DNA of 64,000 nt from Serpentinicella alkaliphila. Lineage in GTDB: Bacteria; Bacillota; Clostridia; Peptostreptococcales; Natronincolaceae. Position 1 is the first letter of the stretch; each line of letters opens with the position of its first letter. The translations under genes and the position numbers were made by a program. Below the pieces are notes generated by a model, which did not search any database, had not been told where the DNA came from, and worked only from the letters and a program-made list of their open reading frames with translations. The DNA lies in the NCBI RefSeq assembly GCF_018141405.1, contig NZ_CP058648.1:1379001-1443000 (forward strand), in the 5' to 3' direction. Below are positions 10,684 through 19,431 of this stretch, piece after piece.

Positions 10684-11760
10684 ATGAATCAAGTATATAG
10701 AATATTATCAATTAACCCAGGATCTACATCAACAAAAATAGCTGTTTTTGACAATGACCAATTGGTTTTCGAAAGGGTACTTAGACATTCTTCTGAGGAA
10801 ATTGGACAGTTCAATAGTATTTGCAAGCAGTTTTCCTTTAGAAAAAATGTAATTTTAGAAAGTGTAAAAGAAGAAGGTGTGGAATTAGATAGTTTATCTG
10901 CTGTTGTTGGTAGAGGTGGCCTATTAAAGTCTATACCTGGTGGAACTTATAAAGTTAATGAAAGAATGTTAGAGGATTTACGTATTGGAATTCAAGGTCA
11001 GCATGCATCTAATTTAGGTGGAATTTTAGCATATGAAATTGCTGAGGAATTAAAAATTCCATCATACATAGTAGATCCAGTTGTAGTAGACGAAATGAAA
11101 GATATAGCTAGAATATCCGGTATGCCAGAGATTGAAAGAAAAAGTATATTTCATGCCTTAAATCAAAAAGCTATAGGCAGAAAGGCTGCTAGTGATCTAG
11201 GAAAAACATATGAGAGCAGTAATTTAATAGTAGCACACCTTGGTGGAGGTATTACAGTAGGTGCCCATGAGAATGGTAAAGTAATCGATGTTAATAATGG
11301 GCTAGATGGGGAAGGTCCTTTTTCGCCTGAAAGAGCAGGTGGATTACCTACTGGAGATTTAGCAAAACTTTGCTATTCAGGTCAATATACATTGAATGAA
11401 ATTAAGCAAAAAATTGTAGGTAAAGGTGGATTAGTCGCATATTTAAATACAAATGATGGAAGAGAAGTTGGAAAGATGATAGAAGAAGGTAATAAAGAGG
11501 CTGAATTGATATACGAAGCTATGGCATATCAAGTGGCTAAAGAAATAGGCAGCTGTGCTGCTGTTCTTAAAGGAAAGATAGATGCAATTGTTTTGACTGG
11601 CGGTATAGCTTATGATAAAAGATTTACTGGTTGGATTAATGAAAGGGTATCCTTCCTAGGAGATGTTTTAATATATCCAGGAGAGGATGAAATGATTGCG
11701 CTAGCAGAAGGTGGTTTAAGGGTATTAAGAGGAGAAGAAGAAGCTAAAATTTATCAATAG
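10684..11760 (+). CDS. buk: Butyrate kinase (second copy)
   Basis: 358 residues. The start at 10684 is chosen because GAGGAGG lies 7 bp before it; an upstream in-frame ATG at 10663 would bury that site inside the coding sequence. The protein carries the same blocks as the preceding gene ([38 protein letters not shown]), so the two are tandem paralogues, diverged well beyond a recent duplication. Paralogue pairs may divide work between butyryl- and isobutyryl/isovaleryl-phosphate, which is inference. Confidence 0.92.
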   Translation: MNQVYRILSINPGSTSTKIAVFDNDQLVFERVLRHSSEEIGQFNSICKQFSFRKNVILESVKEEGVELDSLSAVVGRGGLLKSIPGGTYKVNERMLEDLRIGIQGQHASNLGGILAYEIAEELKIPSYIVDPVVVDEMKDIARISGMPEIERKSIFHALNQKAIGRKAASDLGKTYESSNLIVAHLGGGITVGAHENGKVIDVNNGLDGEGPFSPERAGGLPTGDLAKLCYSGQYTLNEIKQKIVGKGGLVAYLNTNDGREVGKMIEEGNKEAELIYEAMAYQVAKEIGSCAAVLKGKIDAIVLTGGIAYDKRFTGWINERVSFLGDVLIYPGEDEMIALAEGGLRVLRGEEEAKIYQ

Positions 11761-11769
11761 GGTGATTAA

Positions 11770-12441
11770 ATGATTAATGACCGAAGAATAAGAGTGATTG
11801 TTGGACACTACGGTAGTGGAAAAACAGAATTTGCAGTTAATTACGTTGTAAATTTATCAAAGTTAAATAAAAAAGTAGCTCTAGCAGACCTAGATATAGT
11901 TAATCCTTACTTTAGAAGTAGAGAAAAAGAAAGTATTTTGCAAGAGTACGGAATAAAGGTTATTTCAAGCAATGTAAAAGGCTTAAACTCAGATTTGCCA
12001 GCAGTTACAGGTGAAGTTTTAGGGCCATTACAGGATAAAAGCTATGATGTTGTTTTAGATGTAGGTGGCGATTCAGTAGGTGCCAGGTCTCTAGTTAGAT
12101 ATACGGAGTATTTTACTTCTGAAGATTATGATATGTTTTTAGTCATTAATGGGAACCGTGGAGAGACAACATCTGTAGAAGGTGTATTAAAGCATATTGA
12201 TTCTATTGAAGCAGTTTGTCAAGTAAGAGTAACCGGCATTATTAATAATACTCACCTTTTAAGGCATACTACGGTGGAAGATGTACTTAGAGGTCAAGAG
12301 CTTTGCCTAAAAGTATCTAGGAAAAGAAATATTCCAATTAAGTATGTCTGTGCAATTGAACCAATAATCAATAGGCTACCAAAAGATATAGAAGGTTCAC
12401 TATTTCCTATAAAAATGTTTATGAGAGAAGACTGGATGTAG
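11770..12441 (+). CDS. P-loop ATPase of the oxidoreductase operon (ParA/CobQ-like fold)
   Basis: 223 residues, start 9 bp after buk. Residues 11-18 form the Walker A loop GHYGSGKT, followed by LADLDIVNPYFRSRE and a Walker-B-like DVVLDVGGDSVGARSL. The fold is that of the SIMIBI class used for cofactor or metal-cluster insertion and partitioning. Homologous ATPases are found beside clostridial 2-oxoacid oxidoreductase genes. A role in maturing the enzyme is possible but unproven. Confidence 0.7.
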   Translation: MINDRRIRVIVGHYGSGKTEFAVNYVVNLSKLNKKVALADLDIVNPYFRSREKESILQEYGIKVISSNVKGLNSDLPAVTGEVLGPLQDKSYDVVLDVGGDSVGARSLVRYTEYFTSEDYDMFLVINGNRGETTSVEGVLKHIDSIEAVCQVRVTGIINNTHLLRHTTVEDVLRGQELCLKVSRKRNIPIKYVCAIEPIINRLPKDIEGSLFPIKMFMREDWM

Positions 12442-12471
12442 ATCGAATATTACAATGAAGGAGGGGTTAAA

Positions 12472-12711
12472 ATGGCGAAGGTTAAAGGTAGAGTTACTTT
12501 TGATGAGAATCGTTGTAAGGGTTGTGAATTATGCACAACTGTTTGTCCTGTTAAAATAGTAAAAATGGATCGTAAACGGATAAATATTAAAGGGTATCAT
12601 CCAGCAAAGGTAGATGAAATGGAGAAGTGTATTGCCTGTCAAAACTGTGCTACAATTTGCCCAGACGTCGTTATTACCGTAGAAAAGGACGCAGATGAAA
12701 AAGAAGAGTAA
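12472..12711 (+). CDS. 2-oxoacid:ferredoxin oxidoreductase, ferredoxin (delta) subunit
   Basis: 79 residues with GAAGGAGG upstream. Two [4Fe-4S] motifs are visible, CKGCELCTTVCP and CIACQNCATICP, the arrangement of the small iron-sulphur subunit that passes electrons from the thiamine site to ferredoxin. First subunit gene of a four-gene set in the order delta-alpha-beta-gamma. Confidence 0.93.
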   Translation: MAKVKGRVTFDENRCKGCELCTTVCPVKIVKMDRKRINIKGYHPAKVDEMEKCIACQNCATICPDVVITVEKDADEKEE

Positions 12712-12741
12712 ACATCTAATAAGTTGAAGGGAGGAATTGTT

Positions 12742-13803
12742 ATGGTAAAGATATTGATGAAGGGAAATGAAGCGATAGGTGCAGCGGCTATTAAGGCTGG
12801 TTGTAAATTCTTTTTCGGTTATCCGATTACACCTCAAAATGAATTACCCGAATTTATGTCTAGGGAATTACCAAAAATAAATGGTGTATTTGTTCAAGCA
12901 GAATCCGAAATCTCAGCTATTAACATGGTATATGGAGCAGCAGGTGCCGGGTTTAGGGTTATGACATCATCATCGTCTCCGGGTTTGGCTCTAAAGCAAG
13001 AGGGTATCTCATATATAGCTGGGGCAGAATTACCATGCGTTATTGTAAATATAAGCAGGGGTGGTCCTGGATTAGGAGGTATTCAACCATCCCAAGCAGA
13101 TTATTATATGTGTACTAGAGGTGGCGGAAATGGGGACTATAGACATATAGTTTACGCACCTGCAACACTCCAAGAAGCTGTTGATTTAACTATTGAGGCC
13201 TTTGATGTAGCTGATTACTATAGAAACCCTGTTATGATTTTAGGTGATGGTATGATAGGGCAAATGATGGAACCTGTAGAATTTAGAGAACCTAAAAAAA
13301 GAGAGTTACCGCTGAAGTGTTGGGCGACAGATGGAACTGAGGGAAAAAGAAACCCGAATATTATAAGCTCCCTTTTCTTAGATCCTGCTGAACTTGAAAA
13401 ACATAATTTCAAACTCGACAAAAAGTATAAGGATATGGAAGAGAATGAAGTACGTTATGAAATGTATATGGTGGAAGATGCTGAAATAGTAATTATTGCA
13501 TATGGTACTACATCAAGAATTACTAGAAATGTAGTTGATGCCCTAAGAAATGAAAATATTAAAGTAGGGCTAATAAGACCTATAACAATATGGCCTTTTC
13601 CTAATAAAGCATTTAAAGAAATCTCGAGCTCAACCAAAGCTATTTTAACTGTTGAAATGAGTATGGGTCAGATGATAGATGACGTTAAGATTGCAAATGA
13701 AGGAAGATTACCAGTTCATTTCTATGGCCGGGCTGGGGGTATGATTCCAACTCCTGATGCAATTATAGGGAAAGTAAGGGAAATTATGGGGGGTGACAAA
13801 TAA
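12742..13803 (+). CDS. vorB: 2-oxoacid:ferredoxin oxidoreductase, alpha subunit (VorB type)
   Basis: 353 residues. The start at 12742 is set by AAGGGAGG 7 bp upstream; an in-frame TTG at 12724 precedes that site and is unlikely. The family blocks GYPITPQNELPE, EISAINMVYGAAGAG and GGPGLGGIQPSQ mark the pyrimidine-domain subunit of 3-methyl-2-oxobutanoate (VOR) or 2-oxoglutarate (KOR) oxidoreductases. VOR is favoured by the adjacent butyrate kinases: 2-oxoisovalerate would give isobutyryl-CoA and then acyl-phosphate. The stop codon overlaps the next ATG. Confidence 0.88.
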   Translation: MVKILMKGNEAIGAAAIKAGCKFFFGYPITPQNELPEFMSRELPKINGVFVQAESEISAINMVYGAAGAGFRVMTSSSSPGLALKQEGISYIAGAELPCVIVNISRGGPGLGGIQPSQADYYMCTRGGGNGDYRHIVYAPATLQEAVDLTIEAFDVADYYRNPVMILGDGMIGQMMEPVEFREPKKRELPLKCWATDGTEGKRNPNIISSLFLDPAELEKHNFKLDKKYKDMEENEVRYEMYMVEDAEIVIIAYGTTSRITRNVVDALRNENIKVGLIRPITIWPFPNKAFKEISSSTKAILTVEMSMGQMIDDVKIANEGRLPVHFYGRAGGMIPTPDAIIGKVREIMGGDK

Positions 13804-14549
13804 TGACTGTAGTATTTCAAAGAACTAAAGGGTTAACTGATAAGCAGTTTCATTATTGCCCAGGCTGTACTCATGGTGTTATTCATAGATTGGTAGGAGA
13901 AGTTTTGGAGGAACTTAACATAGTAGGAAAATCTATCGGTGTAGCTCCTGTTGGATGTTCCGTATTAGCTTATGATTATTTCAATTGCGATATGCATGAA
14001 GCTGCCCATGGTAGAGCACCAGCTGTGGCTACAGGTATTAAAAGAACTAGACCTGATAATGTAGTATTTACATATCAAGGGGATGGGGATTTAGCGTCTA
14101 TCGGTACAGCTGAAATCGTGCACGCTGCCCATAGGAGCGAGAAATTTACAACTATATTTGTAAACAATGCAATATATGGTATGACAGGAGGCCAAATGGC
14201 GCCTACTACTTTAATAGGGCAAAAATCAACAACTTCTCCGGAAGGTAGAGATTTAATTACTACAGGTATGCCTTTAAGAGTAGCAGAAATGATGGCTACT
14301 ATTGAAGGAGCGGTCTTTGTAGAAAGAGTATCTGTGCATAATGTACCCCATATAAGAAAAGCTAAAAAGGCAATAAAGAAGGCTTTTGAGGTACAATTAG
14401 CAGGAATAGGCTTTGGGATAGTAGAAATATTATCAACTTGCCCTACAAATTGGGGCATGACACCGGTGGATTCGTTAAAATGGTTAGAACAGAACATGAT
14501 ACCTTATTATCCTTTAGGTAATTTTAGAACACCAGAGGAGGTTAGATAA
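13803..14549 (+). CDS. vorA: 2-oxoacid:ferredoxin oxidoreductase, beta subunit (thiamine-diphosphate binding)
   Basis: 248 residues, starting on the last base of the vorB stop codon, so translation is coupled. YCPGCTHG near the N-terminus carries cluster- or substrate-site cysteines, and GDGDLASIG followed by VNNAIYGMTGGQ is the thiamine-diphosphate/magnesium motif. This subunit decarboxylates the 2-oxoacid. Confidence 0.92.
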   Translation: MTVVFQRTKGLTDKQFHYCPGCTHGVIHRLVGEVLEELNIVGKSIGVAPVGCSVLAYDYFNCDMHEAAHGRAPAVATGIKRTRPDNVVFTYQGDGDLASIGTAEIVHAAHRSEKFTTIFVNNAIYGMTGGQMAPTTLIGQKSTTSPEGRDLITTGMPLRVAEMMATIEGAVFVERVSVHNVPHIRKAKKAIKKAFEVQLAGIGFGIVEILSTCPTNWGMTPVDSLKWLEQNMIPYYPLGNFRTPEEVR

Positions 14550-14550
14550 T

Positions 14551-15093
14551 ATGGCAACAGAAAAGGTTATAATAGCTGGCTTTGGTGGTCAAGGGGTTAT
14601 GTCAATGGGGCAGTTATTATCTTATGCTGGAATGGTAGAGAACAAAAATGTATCTTGGCTACCTTCCTATGGTCCAGAGATGAGAGGTGGAACAGCTAAC
14701 TGTAATGTGATAGTTTCTGATAGTCAGGTTGGTTCACCAATTATTACAGGAGATGCCACTACTGCTATAGTAATGAACCTCCCATCCTTATTGAAGTTTG
14801 AAAAAAGTATTATACCTGGTGGAATGATTCTAATCAATGAGTCGTTAATTGAAAATAAGGCTTCTAGAGAGGACATTACTGCTTACTATATACCAGCAAA
14901 TGAAATAGCAAATGAACTTGGGAATAGTAAGGTTGCAAATATGGTAATGTTAGGTTCTTTTATTGAAATAACAAAGATTGTTTCAATTGATACAGTAATA
15001 GATGCGCTTAAAAAGGTTTACGAGGGAAAAGAAGAATTAGTACCCCTTAATGTGAAGGCTTTAGAAAAGGGAGCAGAATCTGTAAAAAAATAG
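14551..15093 (+). CDS. vorC: 2-oxoacid:ferredoxin oxidoreductase, gamma subunit
   Basis: 180 residues, one base after the previous stop. GFGGQGVMSMGQLLSYAG and SYGPEMRGGTANC are hallmarks of the gamma (KorC/VorC/IorB-like) subunit that closes the complex. Last gene of the operon, with a terminator after it. Confidence 0.92.
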   Translation: MATEKVIIAGFGGQGVMSMGQLLSYAGMVENKNVSWLPSYGPEMRGGTANCNVIVSDSQVGSPIITGDATTAIVMNLPSLLKFEKSIIPGGMILINESLIENKASREDITAYYIPANEIANELGNSKVANMVMLGSFIEITKIVSIDTVIDALKKVYEGKEELVPLNVKALEKGAESVKK

Positions 15094-15145
15094 TTAATTC
15101 AGAAGAAGAAAAAAGATATAAACTATGATATAATAATAAAGTTAG

Positions 15146-15175
15146 AGGAAGGATATATTTTATCCTTCCTTTTTT
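15146..15175 (+). terminator. Terminator of the buk-vor operon
   Basis: AGGAAGGATA/TATCCTTCCT stem with a 5-nt loop followed by six T residues. Confidence 0.9.
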
Positions 15176-15241
15176 GAATCATATATATATATTAACATAA
15201 AATATTATAGACATATTATGTTGAAGGGAGTATAGTTACAC

Positions 15242-16588
15242 ATGGGAAAATTATTTGGGACAGATGGTGTCAGGGGGATAGCGAACAAAGATTTAACTCC
15301 AGAATTAGCCTATTCGCTAGGGAGAGTAGGAGCGCATGTATTATTAAAAAATATGGAAAACCTTAAAGTTGTCATAGGTAAAGATACTAGAATATCAGGT
15401 GATTTACTAGAACAATCAATAACAGCTGGATTTTTATCTATGGGTGTTAATGTAATAAGTCTAGGTGTAATACCAACACCTGCTGTTGCCCATCTAACTA
15501 GGCATTTAGAAGCAGACTGTGGTGTAATGATATCAGCATCCCATAATCCCTCAGAATATAATGGTATAAAGTTTTTTACTAAAGAAGGCTATAAGTTACC
15601 TGATGAAGTTGAAGATGAAATGGAAAAATATATTTTAGAGAATATTGAAATAGAAGTAAGGCCAATAGGCGAAAATGTAGGAACTTATTCAAAGCTAGAT
15701 AATGCCTTAGAATTATATGGTGATTATTTAAAGACTACACTAAAGTATGATTTCAAGGGTATGAAAATTGCTATGGACCCAGGTAATGGAGCTGCATATG
15801 AAATAGCCCCTCAAATATTTAGGGAATTAGGTGCAGAAGTATTTGTTATAAATGATCAGCCTAATGGAATAAATATTAATTTAGATTGTGGATCAACTCA
15901 TCCCGAGGAGGTTCAGAAATTAGTAAAGGAATACGGAGCAGATATTGGATTGGCCTTTGATGGCGATGCTGACCGTTTAATAGCAGTAGATAATGAGTGT
16001 CAAATTGTTGACGGTGATCATATACTAACAATATGCGGTACTTTTTTAAAGAAGCTAGGACAGTTGAAGAAAGGTACAGTAGTGGCAACTGTAATGAGTA
16101 ATATAGGTTTGGACATAGCTATGAAAGATCAGGGATGCCATGTAGTGAAAACCAAAGTAGGAGATAGATATGTACTTGAAGAAATGCTTAATAAAGGGTA
16201 TGCTTTAGGAGGAGAACAATCAGGTCATATAATTTTCTTAGATTATAACACTACTGGAGATGGTTTGTTAACTGCCCTTAAACTTGTAGAAACTGTAAAA
16301 AGTGAAAAGAAAACATTATCTGAATTATCGAATATGATGATATCATATCCACAGATCTTGGTTAATGCAAAAGTAAAAAATGAAAATAAAGAAGCATATA
16401 TAAACGATGAAATAATAATGAAAGAAATTAATAATATTGAATCAATGTTAGAAGGCCAAGGTAGAGTACTTATAAGGCCCTCGGGTACTGAACCTTTAGT
16501 AAGAGTAATGCTAGAAGGAAAAGACCAAAATCAATTGAATGAATTAGCTAATAAATTAGCTAATTTAATAGAAGAAAGACTAAGCTAA
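15242..16588 (+). CDS. glmM: Phosphoglucosamine mutase
   Basis: 448 residues, the normal size. GlmM converts glucosamine-6-phosphate to glucosamine-1-phosphate for peptidoglycan precursors. The N-terminal KLFGTDGVRGIAN, the phosphoserine loop MISASHNPSEYNG, the metal loop DGDADR and the sugar-phosphate motif RPSGTEPLVRVM are all present. In most Bacillota it sits right behind cdaR; here it follows the buk-vor operon and precedes the glmS ribozyme and glmS. Confidence 0.97.
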   Translation: MGKLFGTDGVRGIANKDLTPELAYSLGRVGAHVLLKNMENLKVVIGKDTRISGDLLEQSITAGFLSMGVNVISLGVIPTPAVAHLTRHLEADCGVMISASHNPSEYNGIKFFTKEGYKLPDEVEDEMEKYILENIEIEVRPIGENVGTYSKLDNALELYGDYLKTTLKYDFKGMKIAMDPGNGAAYEIAPQIFRELGAEVFVINDQPNGININLDCGSTHPEEVQKLVKEYGADIGLAFDGDADRLIAVDNECQIVDGDHILTICGTFLKKLGQLKKGTVVATVMSNIGLDIAMKDQGCHVVKTKVGDRYVLEEMLNKGYALGGEQSGHIIFLDYNTTGDGLLTALKLVETVKSEKKTLSELSNMMISYPQILVNAKVKNENKEAYINDEIIMKEINNIESMLEGQGRVLIRPSGTEPLVRVMLEGKDQNQLNELANKLANLIEERLS

Positions 16589-16598
16589 TATTTATTAT

Positions 16599-16622
16599 GG
16601 GGCTTTTAGTGAAAAAAGCCCC
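16599..16622 (+). other. GC-rich hairpin after glmM (no T tract)
   Basis: GGGGCTTTT/AAAAAGCCCC hairpin 10 bp after the glmM stop. It is not followed by a T run, so it is more likely an mRNA-stabilising or processing hairpin, or a weak terminator, in the glmM-glmS intergenic region. Confidence 0.5.
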
Positions 16623-16649
16623 ATTGAATATAATGAAAGGGGAGGATAT

Positions 16650-16679
16650 ATGAGAGAATTAAACAAAAAAACTAAATGA
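16650..16679 (+). CDS. Nine-codon upstream ORF abutting the glmS ribozyme
   Basis: ATG preceded at 7 bp by a near-perfect Shine-Dalgarno AGGGGAGG encodes MRELNKKTK and stops at 16677-16679, two bases before the predicted ribozyme cleavage point. The strong ribosome site makes translation plausible. It could be a leader peptide or the degraded start of a former gene. Confidence 0.4.
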   Translation: MRELNKKTK

Positions 16680-16680
16680 A

Positions 16681-16863
16681 AGCGCCAGAACTTAAACAAA
16701 TTTAAATGTTTAAGTTGACGAGGAACAGGGTTAATCGAGGTTTCGGCGGATGCCCTGCGGTGTCACCACCGTTAAAGAATCTACAAAGCTCTCAAGTGAT
16801 TGAGAGTACAAAATGATTCAGGTGAGGTCTGTAAATAATGTGTATCATTATGTAGAGGCCTGT
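16681..16863 (+). ncRNA. glmS ribozyme (glucosamine-6-phosphate-activated, self-cleaving riboswitch)
   Basis: The conserved core is visible in order: AGCGCCAGAACT (cleavage expected between A16681 and G16682), AGTTGACGAGGA, GGTTAATCGA, TTTCGGCGGATGCCC, and the ACCACCGTTAA segment, followed by the P3 hairpin TCTCAAGTGATTGAGA and a P4-like hairpin AGGTCTG...AGGCCT. In this family glucosamine-6-phosphate acts as the cleavage cofactor; cleavage exposes the glmS mRNA to decay, giving feedback control. It lies 85 bp before glmS. Confidence 0.95.
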
Positions 16864-16947
16864 TTTACTATTGTCTTTTTTATTTTGGATATTTGGTAAG
16901 TTTTTCGATAAAAATAAAATTATAGATTATTCGGAAGGAGTATATAT

Positions 16948-18774
16948 ATGTGCGGTATAGTTGGATATATTGGTCGTAATGAAGCAACACCTATTTTAAT
17001 AGAGGGGCTAGAAAAACTTGAATATAGAGGCTATGACTCAGCTGGAGTTGCGGTTTATAATAATGATGAAATTACAGTTAGAAAATTTAAAGGAAGATTG
17101 AAAGTTTTAGAGGAGAATTTAAATGTTGAACCACTTAAAGGAACTCTAGGTATAGGGCACACTCGTTGGGCAACTCATGGTGAACCAAATGATGTAAATG
17201 CTCATCCTCACACTAACGTAAAGGGTGACATTGCTGTTGTACACAATGGTATAATCGAAAACTATTTAAAGCTTAAGGATTGGTTAATTAAAGAAGGAAA
17301 AGTATTTATATCAGAGACAGATACAGAAGTAATTGCACATCTAATTGACTATTACTACGAGGGTAACTTAGTTGATGCGGTGCAAAAGGCTGTAAGAAGA
17401 ATGGAAGGGGCATATGCCATCGGTGTTATCAGTAAAAAAAATCCTGATAAACTAGTTGCTGTTCGTAAAGACAGTCCTCTTGTTGTCGGGGTTGGTGAAG
17501 GAGAAAATTTCATTGCATCTGATATTCCAGCTTTACTAAAATACACTAGAAAAGTATATTTTTTAGAAGATGGAGAGATGGTTATTTTAGATGAGGACAA
17601 TATACAAATTCTAAATGAATTTGGGGTCGAAGTTAAAAAGGAAATCTTCGAAGTTACATGGGACGTTGAGTCTGCCGAAAAGGGTGGATACGAACACTTT
17701 ATGATAAAAGAGATTCATGAGCAGCCAAAGGCAATAAAAGATACTTTATCCCCTAGATTAGGTGTGAATAATGAAATAGAACTTGATAATATAAAATTAT
17801 CTAAGGAAGATTTAGAGAAGATAAATAAAGTTGTAATTGTGGCATGTGGCACAGCATATCATGCTGGTTTAGTTGGAAGGTATGCTATTGAGAAATTTGC
17901 TAAAATTCCAGTAGAAACAGATGTAGCATCTGAGTTTAGATATAGAGATCCATTTGTGGATGACAAAACACTATTTATAGCAGTGAGCCAGTCAGGAGAA
18001 ACAGCTGATACTTTAGCAGCCTTAAGAGAAGCTAAAGGCAAAGGTGCAAGAGTTTTAGCTGTAACAAATGTAGTAGGTAGTAGAATTTCAAGAGAGGCTG
18101 ATGATGTATTCTATACATGGGCAGGACCTGAAATAGCGGTAGCATCAACAAAAGCATATACTACTCAGTTGGTTGCGATGTATTTAATTGCTTTAAATAT
18201 GGGTATTAAGAAAGGAACAATTAGTAAAGAGAAATATAACGAAATTCTAGAGGAACTAAAAACATATCAACAGAAGGTAGAAAAGCTTGTTGAAACAAAG
18301 GAACAAATCCAAGAATTGGCTAACAGACAGTTTAATAACCAAAACGTATTCTATATAGGTAGAGGCATAGATGATCATGTTGGAAAAGAAGGATCTTTAA
18401 AACTTAAAGAGATTTCATATATCCATTCAGAGGCAATAGCGGCTGGAGAACTTAAACATGGTACTATTGCACTTATTGAACAGGGTACTTTAGTTATTGC
18501 TTTAGCAACACAAGAACATCTCTTTGATAAAATGCTATCTAATATTAAAGAAGTTAAGGCAAGAGGTGCGTATGTAATAGCAGTTGCTAAGGAAGGAAAT
18601 GAAGAAATTGAAGAAGCTGCAGATGCGGTTATATATATACCTAATACATTAGATGAACTAACTCCAATTCTTTCAGTAATACCACTTCAACTTCTAGCTT
18701 ATTATATCGCAGTAACAAGAGGCTGTGATGTTGATAAACCAAAGAATCTTGCAAAATCTGTAACGGTTGAGTAA
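16948..18774 (+). CDS. glmS: Glutamine-fructose-6-phosphate aminotransferase
   Basis: 608 residues. N-terminal glutaminase domain with catalytic Cys2 (MCGIVGYIG), then two SIS isomerase domains (SQSGETADT, STKAYTTQ). It makes glucosamine-6-phosphate from fructose-6-phosphate and glutamine. The C-terminal PKNLAKSVTVE is encoded by the segment that TnsD proteins recognise as attTn7; correspondingly a Tn7-like element begins 25 bp past the stop. Expression is controlled by the ribozyme upstream. Confidence 0.98.
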   Translation: MCGIVGYIGRNEATPILIEGLEKLEYRGYDSAGVAVYNNDEITVRKFKGRLKVLEENLNVEPLKGTLGIGHTRWATHGEPNDVNAHPHTNVKGDIAVVHNGIIENYLKLKDWLIKEGKVFISETDTEVIAHLIDYYYEGNLVDAVQKAVRRMEGAYAIGVISKKNPDKLVAVRKDSPLVVGVGEGENFIASDIPALLKYTRKVYFLEDGEMVILDEDNIQILNEFGVEVKKEIFEVTWDVESAEKGGYEHFMIKEIHEQPKAIKDTLSPRLGVNNEIELDNIKLSKEDLEKINKVVIVACGTAYHAGLVGRYAIEKFAKIPVETDVASEFRYRDPFVDDKTLFIAVSQSGETADTLAALREAKGKGARVLAVTNVVGSRISREADDVFYTWAGPEIAVASTKAYTTQLVAMYLIALNMGIKKGTISKEKYNEILEELKTYQQKVEKLVETKEQIQELANRQFNNQNVFYIGRGIDDHVGKEGSLKLKEISYIHSEAIAAGELKHGTIALIEQGTLVIALATQEHLFDKMLSNIKEVKARGAYVIAVAKEGNEEIEEAADAVIYIPNTLDELTPILSVIPLQLLAYYIAVTRGCDVDKPKNLAKSVTVE

Positions 18775-18799
18775 AGATTATAAAACAAGAAGAAAAATG

Positions 18800-18886
18800 T
18801 GTTGTTGTAAAATAAAGTTGGTAAACGGAAAATAAAGTTGGTAAACGGAAAATAAAGTTGGTAAACGAAAAATAAAGTTGGTAAAA
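18800..18886 (+). repeat. glmS-proximal transposon end: four tandem 20-bp TnsB-type sites
   Basis: AATAAAGTTGGTAAA recurs at 18811, 18831, 18851 and 18871 with an exact 20-bp period, behind the terminal TGTTGTTGTA. This matches the compact right end of Tn7, which has four overlapping sites and also faces glmS. The AATAAAGT core is shared with Tn7 itself. Confidence 0.88.
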
Positions 18887-19431
18887 TCACGAGTATATAT
18901 AAATACAAATGAATTTTAATACACTTTAGCATTCAAACCGATATATATTATTGTTCTTAATAATAAATCCCGTGGTAATTTAGGCATTCCTAATTTTCTA
19001 CGGGTTTTTTATTTAAATTTTCTTAAAATCATCAACATAGAAGAAGTGATGTAAGATAAATAATTTGTTACTTTTGTTTCATGTGATTATGGTATACAAT
19101 ATCCATGGTATCGGGTAACAACCATGTGATGCGTATTAAAATAATGAACATAACAAATGGTTCGAATTTGAATGACTGAAGTGAAATTTTCACAGTGCAA
19201 CTATTGATATAGTACAACAACATTTCAAGTAATTACATTTAATACATTAGAAAAATTTGATACAAATGCAATATATTGAATAAAATATTACATTGGTACA
19301 AATAGACCAATGCTTTGCAATAAGAGGATTTAATGCAATTATTGTCGAAAATCCTCGTTAATTTTCAATTCAAATGTAATGTTTTAAATAGTATAATTAA
19401 AAAATAGTACATCCTTACAGGAGGTGAAGAT
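18887..19431. other. Non-coding leader between transposon end and recombinase gene
   Basis: 545 bp without a gene. It holds a terminator-like hairpin (18969-19010, listed separately), a candidate -10 TATGGT near 19090, and several inverted repeats: CATTGGT/ACCAATG near 19293-19314, and GAGGATT/AATCCTC near 19325-19354, enclosed by ATTACATTT (about 19232) and AAATGTAAT (about 19374). This nested pairing just upstream of a recombinase gene could be a structured RNA or the recombinase's own site. Confidence 0.4.
18969..19010 (+). terminator. Terminator-like hairpin with conserved TTTAGGCA loop (copy A)
   Basis: Outer stem CCCGTGG/CTACGGG, inner stem TTAGG/CCTAA, then six T residues. Two further copies with the same inner sequence occur at 38922 and 42744 inside the transposon. 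Confidence 0.65.

Noticed and set aside
16599-16622. Intrinsic terminator between glmM and glmS
   Set aside because: The hairpin has no T tract after it, so it is reported only as a hairpin.
18811-18885. CRISPR array (four regular 20-bp repeats)
   Set aside because: The repeats are contiguous without spacers and lie at a transposon end, matching TnsB sites. No cas gene or repeat-spacer array was seen in the window.
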